Shown: in pieces, positions 7,920-11,466 of the stretch
Numbering within the stretch: position 1 is the first letter of the stretch
Layout of the letters: every line of letters begins with the position of its first letter
DNA from: Glomus cerebriforme
Lineage: Eukaryota > Glomeromycota > Glomeromycetes > Glomerales > Glomeraceae
DNA length: 11,466 nt
Assembly: GCA_003550305.1 (NCBI GenBank)
Contig: QKYT01000241.1
Span: 9,572 to 21,037, forward strand
Reading direction: 5' to 3'
Program-made: the position numbers and the translations under genes
Notes under the pieces: model-generated
The model's input: only the letters and a program-made list of their open reading frames with translations
The model's database searches: none
What the model was told of the DNA's origin: nothing

Positions 7920-8732
7920 TATATATCTATATCTGTTAAGACCTTTTGATTGGCAAATTTGTATTGATTACTAATATGAAAAAAAAATATTTTTAGTTTT
8001 TGGTAATTGATGTTTTACTAATACTAATTAGTAGTAGCAGGCAGATAATAATTTCATCATAATGATAGTAAAAATCTAGGCCTATTACATAGCAAATATT
8101 ATAAAATATAAATATACTATTATTACTCTCTTAATAGACAAGACTTATTCCTGGCATTGCATGACAGGTTATGCCTAGTATAATATTAAAAATATACACT
8201 CATGTGATTCAAAAAAAAATTGACTAATTAAAATTATGTACTGTATATTTTGCACATGATCTGATCATCTAAAAATAAATATGACACAAAATATTTTTAT
8301 TTATTTTTTTTTACCTTTTAATTTCTTTCAAAATATCAGTATCAGGTAAGAAACTTGTTTTTTTTATCTTTTTATTTATTTTTTTAATTTTTTACATTTT
8401 AATATTACTAATTTGTTATTACTAACACAATATTAAATATTTTCTACTAATTATTTGTTTCTTTACTAACTTCATACTTTTTTATTTTAATGCTAATAAT
8501 TTACTAATGTACTTTTATTATTTTTATTCTCTTACAGTTTTTTACATTTAAGATTTATATTAAATATCAGATATAGTAATTTATTTATGAAATATTTTGT
8601 ATATTTTATATTATAAATTAATAAAAACTCATAAGTTCACTTTATAATTTGCTTGTTATTACTGCAAAATTTGACTCATTATAATTCCTAAAATTCAGCT
8701 TAAAATTCAGCACAAAACCAATTATTCCCATT
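7920..8732. other. A+T-rich spacer with poly-T tracts
   Basis: No supportable gene was found. Long T-rich runs lie at about 8297-8420 (plus strand), and a short palindrome (ACTAATTAGT) lies near 8023. The region lies downstream of the minus-strand pseudogene that ends near 8733, so it would include the former 3' end of that gene. Confidence 0.4.
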
Positions 8733-9356
8733 TCAAGATTAAAAGAGATCAAGAGCCACAAAAAGTTTATCTAGAGTATTTTCAAAAACTTTCATATTTT
8801 TAGGAAATAAACTATTTAATTTTTCTCATGCCTCTATTTGTATTTGAGATCTATTCCCATGAAATTCACAGTTACTTTTATGTTTCATTAATATCAATAG
8901 TTCATATTTCTCAAGTGTCATATGAACATTAGTTAGTGCAATTTCTAATTGTGAAAAATAATTTTTCTCTAAGATAGAATAATTGGCCATTTCAGTTTCT
9001 ACTTTGTCATAGATAGCTAACTGTGCTTACTTCACAAATTAGCGTCCATCTCTCAAACGTTTATTAAAAAAGGTTATCCAATCTCTGTATTCACTTAAAG
9101 CATTTTTGTTTCTAATTTGTTTAGTAAACTTTTTGAAAGAACAATAAGATTATTACTAACAATTCTTTGTTATTCCATTATATTGATGACCTGTTTTGTA
9201 TTGTCTTTTAGATCTTTCAAGGATTTTGTACATCCATTAAAGTTTTGTTATAAATGTCTTGCTTGAGAATTTTAATAAGTCTTTTATTCTCAATTTCAAA
9301 GGGTTGGTAAAGCTAAAGTCTTGTTGAATCAATTTATTTAAGATTTTAGTTTCCAT
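8733..9356 (-). pseudogene. Degraded helix-rich (coiled-coil-like) gene of unknown function
   Basis: From ATG at 9356 (METKILNKLIQQDFSF) the coding signal moves through four segments. At 9297 it continues as EIENKRLIKILKQDIYN. From 9232 it reads CTKSLKDLKDNTKQVINIME. From 9104 to 8733 it runs for about 120 codons with NALSEYRDWITFFNKRLRDG, YSILEKNYFSQLEIAL and FPKNMKVFENTLDKLFVAL. The residue pattern, charged with Leu/Ile spaced by 3 or 4, suggests long helices. In-frame stops are TAA (9172, 9041, 9029, 8741) and TGA (8828); Gln or Arg would fit at each. There are no evident signal peptide or catalytic residues. It diverges from the pseudogene starting near 9661. About 205 residues are visible. 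I do not recognise the family; helical scaffold or membrane-curving proteins are possibilities I cannot test. Confidence 0.5.
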
Positions 9357-9660
9357 AGTTGTTAGAAAAATTTAAGATTATTATTCTATAAAGTATAGTA
9401 TGCATCAAAGAGAAAAAAAATTATGAATTATAAGGAAGCTTGAAGGTATTATTTCTATGAAGTATGAAATAATATTATAGTACACATCAAATAAGGTATT
9501 TAAATACTTTATATATACTGCTAAATAGACAATTGCATAAACTTTGATGTAATGACTCATTAGATTGTGATACCAAAAAAGAAATAATGTTACATAATTT
9601 TAGGTCATATAAGTGTCATACATAAGGATTTTCACTTTTTTCTTCATATTGTTTTTTCTT
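9357..9660. promoter_or_regulatory. Intergenic region between two divergent pseudogenes
   Basis: About 300 bases separate the minus-strand start at 9356 from the plus-strand coding signal beginning near 9661, so a shared promoter region would once have lain here. It contains a perfect inverted repeat (ATTATTTC 9448-9455, GAAATAAT 9466-9473, 10-base loop) and two similar words (TATAGTATGCATCAAA near 9396 and TATAGTACACATCAAA near 9476). No clear core promoter was identified. Confidence 0.3.
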
Positions 9661-11466
9661 TATGAACTTGTTAAAAAGAAACTGACCTATCGCAGTTTGC
9701 AAGAAGCATTAACAAAAAATTATTGAAATCTGGATAAAACACTTTGCATTAAGGTATGAATGAAGTGTATTTTTACAGTTGTGGCCATGCATTTGCAAGG
9801 AAGCAACTCTGAGCTTGCAAAGAAACAATAATTAATATTAATAATTTATGTGCACCAAAATCTTCTATACATAGGGTGTCATATTCAATTAGTGATCTTG
9901 AATTTCCATTTTCATATTATTTTATGAATCAAATCAATTATTATAAAAATTATTATTATGAAGAATTAGATATATATTAAAACAAATGGCATAAAATATT
10001 AATCATGATGAATTAGTTGATTATCATATCGAAGACTTTAAGAATAATTTGATTTCTATTCATCCAAATTTTGAAAATTTACAAAAATATTCGAATTATA
10101 TTATAAAGATTTTATTAAAATTATTTTATCAACTTATTCTATAAAATCAACCAGTAAAGAAAAACTTGATTTTATTTAAGAAATTTTAATTGGAAATAAA
10201 ATTGTGTAAGAACCAATTATCTTTTATATTTATTGGTGAAGATATTCGAATAAAATTTTGATTAAATTAAAATTATTTGAAACTTTTCCAAATCTTATCA
10301 CAAAAGCTCAAAACAATTTTATTATCTATGAAAAACTTGATCAATATCTTTTTAAAGAAGCAGTCAATTCGATCTTACAAAATATAAGTAATGACAAACC
10401 ATGGAAGCAAGATGTGGATTATATTTTATCCATAAGTGATAAAATCGATAATTTAAAGAATTTTCAAGTTTTTCTTTATTATTAATATATAATGATTTAT
10501 TAAAAATCAATTTGATTCCATTAGAAAAAATCAAGGAAATTATTAATTTAGGAAAATCTACCAAAAAGAAAATTTCATTACAGCTGAAATTATTGATCTA
10601 GTATTTGCTAGTTTAGACATTAATTTCAGAATCTAAAGTAATAATTTTAAGGTTTCTTATAATAAATGATATAATAAAAATTATGAAATCCTTTCAAATT
10701 GCCAAATAGTATAATTGAAAAAATATTTATTACTGAAATTCAACAGAATAAAGCAAATACTTTTAATAATGGTTAATAAAGATTTAGAAGAAGTTTTACA
10801 ACTATCAATTAGATTGAAAATTATTAATGATAATATCAAAAAACTTGACTCAAATATTGCATGTGAAATAATTCAATAAATTTGAATTGAATGAATTATT
10901 ACCTTTTCAAGTATTCAATTGAATCATTTGTTAAACAAGAGGGTATACCTTTGCAGCAAATAATTTCAATAGCGTTTTTGAAAGAGTTTGTGTATAAGTT
11001 CTGGAAGAATTATTTTCAAGAAGATAATTCTTTGTCTAAAACATTAATCAAAGAAATTAATAACATTATAAAAATTCATGATCATTCATCTATCATCTAT
11101 CCAATCTTATTTTACACTAGACTTATATCAACAAAGTTCCTTTAATACAAAACAACTTGAAATATTAAAAAATGACTTGATTTGGCTTGGAAATCATACT
11201 GATATAAAAACAGATTATCTTTCTAAGCTTTTGAAACCAACTAGAAAAGTAAACTTTGAAGATTTTTATGCTTTCCATTCTTTACGAGAAAAATTGAGAT
11301 CAACCCTTAATAAAATCTTCTTATTTTTAAAAAAGATAACCAAAGTAATTTTCATGAAGAATTCTTTCTATTTTGCTTTATTTTTATCAAATTAAAGAGT
11401 ATAAAATGCAACAGCAGACAGTTTACGCTCCATCTTTAAATAATAGTTGATAGGGTCTTTGGATAG
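9661..11466 (+). pseudogene. Large degraded gene of unknown family, many frame changes, open at right edge
   Basis: A continuous plus-strand coding signal shifts frame about eleven times. Landmarks in order are ELVKKKLTYRSLQEALTKNY (9664), MNEVYFYSCGHAFARKQL (9756), CAPKSSIHRVSYSISDLEF, NHDELVDYHIEDFKNNLISI (10001), LYYKDFIKIILSTY (10096), KLKLFETFPNLITKAQNNFI (10258-10485), NDLLKINLIPLEKIKEIINL (10491), ENFITAEIIDLVFASLD, LPNSIIEKIFITEIQQNKAN, DLEEVLQLSIRLKIINDNIK, VKQEGIPLQQIISIAFLKEF and SIQSYFTLDLYQQSSF (11078-11395). The last frame continues with stops to the edge as NATADSLRSIFK then LIGSLD. In-frame TAA, TAG and TGA codons interrupt several segments. The product was a long, helix-rich, Lys/Leu/Ile-rich protein of at least 550 residues. 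The style recalls large RNF213-like ubiquitin ligases of arbuscular mycorrhizal fungi, but I could not identify a RING or AAA motif, so this is a weak guess. Confidence 0.5.
11406..11450 (+). other. Alternative 14-codon ATG frame at the right edge
   Basis: ATG at 11406 opens MQQQTVYAPSLNNS before a TGA. It is too short to call a gene and overlaps the more plausible continuation of the degraded gene in another frame (NATADSLRSIFK). It is recorded because composition is clearly less A/T-rich here, so one of the two frames is probably a genuine remnant. Confidence 0.15.

Noticed and set aside
9756..9812. RING-type zinc-binding motif suggested by SCGHAFARKQL
   Set aside because: Only one Cys-Gly-His group is visible, with no paired CxxC before or after it in any frame. 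Not enough to call a RING or zinc finger.
10364..10564. Minus-strand 66-codon ORF
   Set aside because: Shadow of the plus-strand frame 10258-10485 and its continuation, which has the more coherent protein sequence.
5309..11466. Ciliate-like genetic code with TAA and TAG read as Gln
   Set aside because: It fits many stops in the 5309-6662 gene and the right-edge segment. However, TGA also occurs in frame, real CAA codons are common in the same exons, and several frames need indels. The F-box TAG sits at a Trp position, and the window looks fungal. Point-mutation decay explains it more simply, though a check against intact paralogues would settle it.
1..11466. CRISPR array, bacterial operon, rRNA or tRNA genes
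   Set aside because: No regularly spaced identical repeats, no Shine-Dalgarno-led gene chains, and no cloverleaf or conserved rRNA stretch were seen on either strand.

Overview
The window is very A+T-rich (roughly four fifths by eye) and eukaryotic. It has no bacterial operon structure. One degraded gene shows seven short GT...AG introns of 65 to 90 bases, and the left edge holds a degraded F-box gene of the expanded type found in arbuscular mycorrhizal fungi. My best guess is a gene-poor, repeat-rich part of a Glomeromycotina genome (Rhizophagus-like). That guess rests on style and remembered family features, not on a search.

Layout, left to right. 1-731 (minus): F-box pseudogene running off the left edge, with one nonsense codon and two frame changes; four N bases lie in it. 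732-1511: its upstream region, with a small island of higher G+C at about 1001-1110 that contains an ACGCGT site. 1512-1884: two overlapping weak ORFs and a small hairpin around an E-box. 1885-4273: long A+T-rich spacer with little structure. 4274-4534: one unbroken 86-codon ORF of coding-like composition. 4535-5308: spacer. 5309-6662 (plus): an eight-exon degraded gene whose frame survives all its splice joints but carries nine in-frame stops. 6663-6905: simple repeats. 7308-7919: a 612-base element with terminal inverted repeats, TA at both ends and a decayed internal reading frame. 7920-8732: T-rich spacer. 8733-9356 (minus) and 9661-11466 (plus): two divergent degraded genes, both helix-rich, of unknown function, separated by about 300 bases.

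No gene here looks functional except possibly the 86-codon ORF. The genes do not form a recognisable pathway. The most interesting thread is how they are broken. In several reconstructed frames on both strands the stops sit mostly where Gln (CAA/CAG) would fit, sometimes where Trp (TGG) or Arg (CGA) would fit. CpA to TpA change on either strand would produce the first two kinds and CpG to TpG the third. This could be a RIP-like or methylation-driven decay signature, which can be tested by computation. Frame changes in homopolymers and the N bases mean sequence error is also possible.
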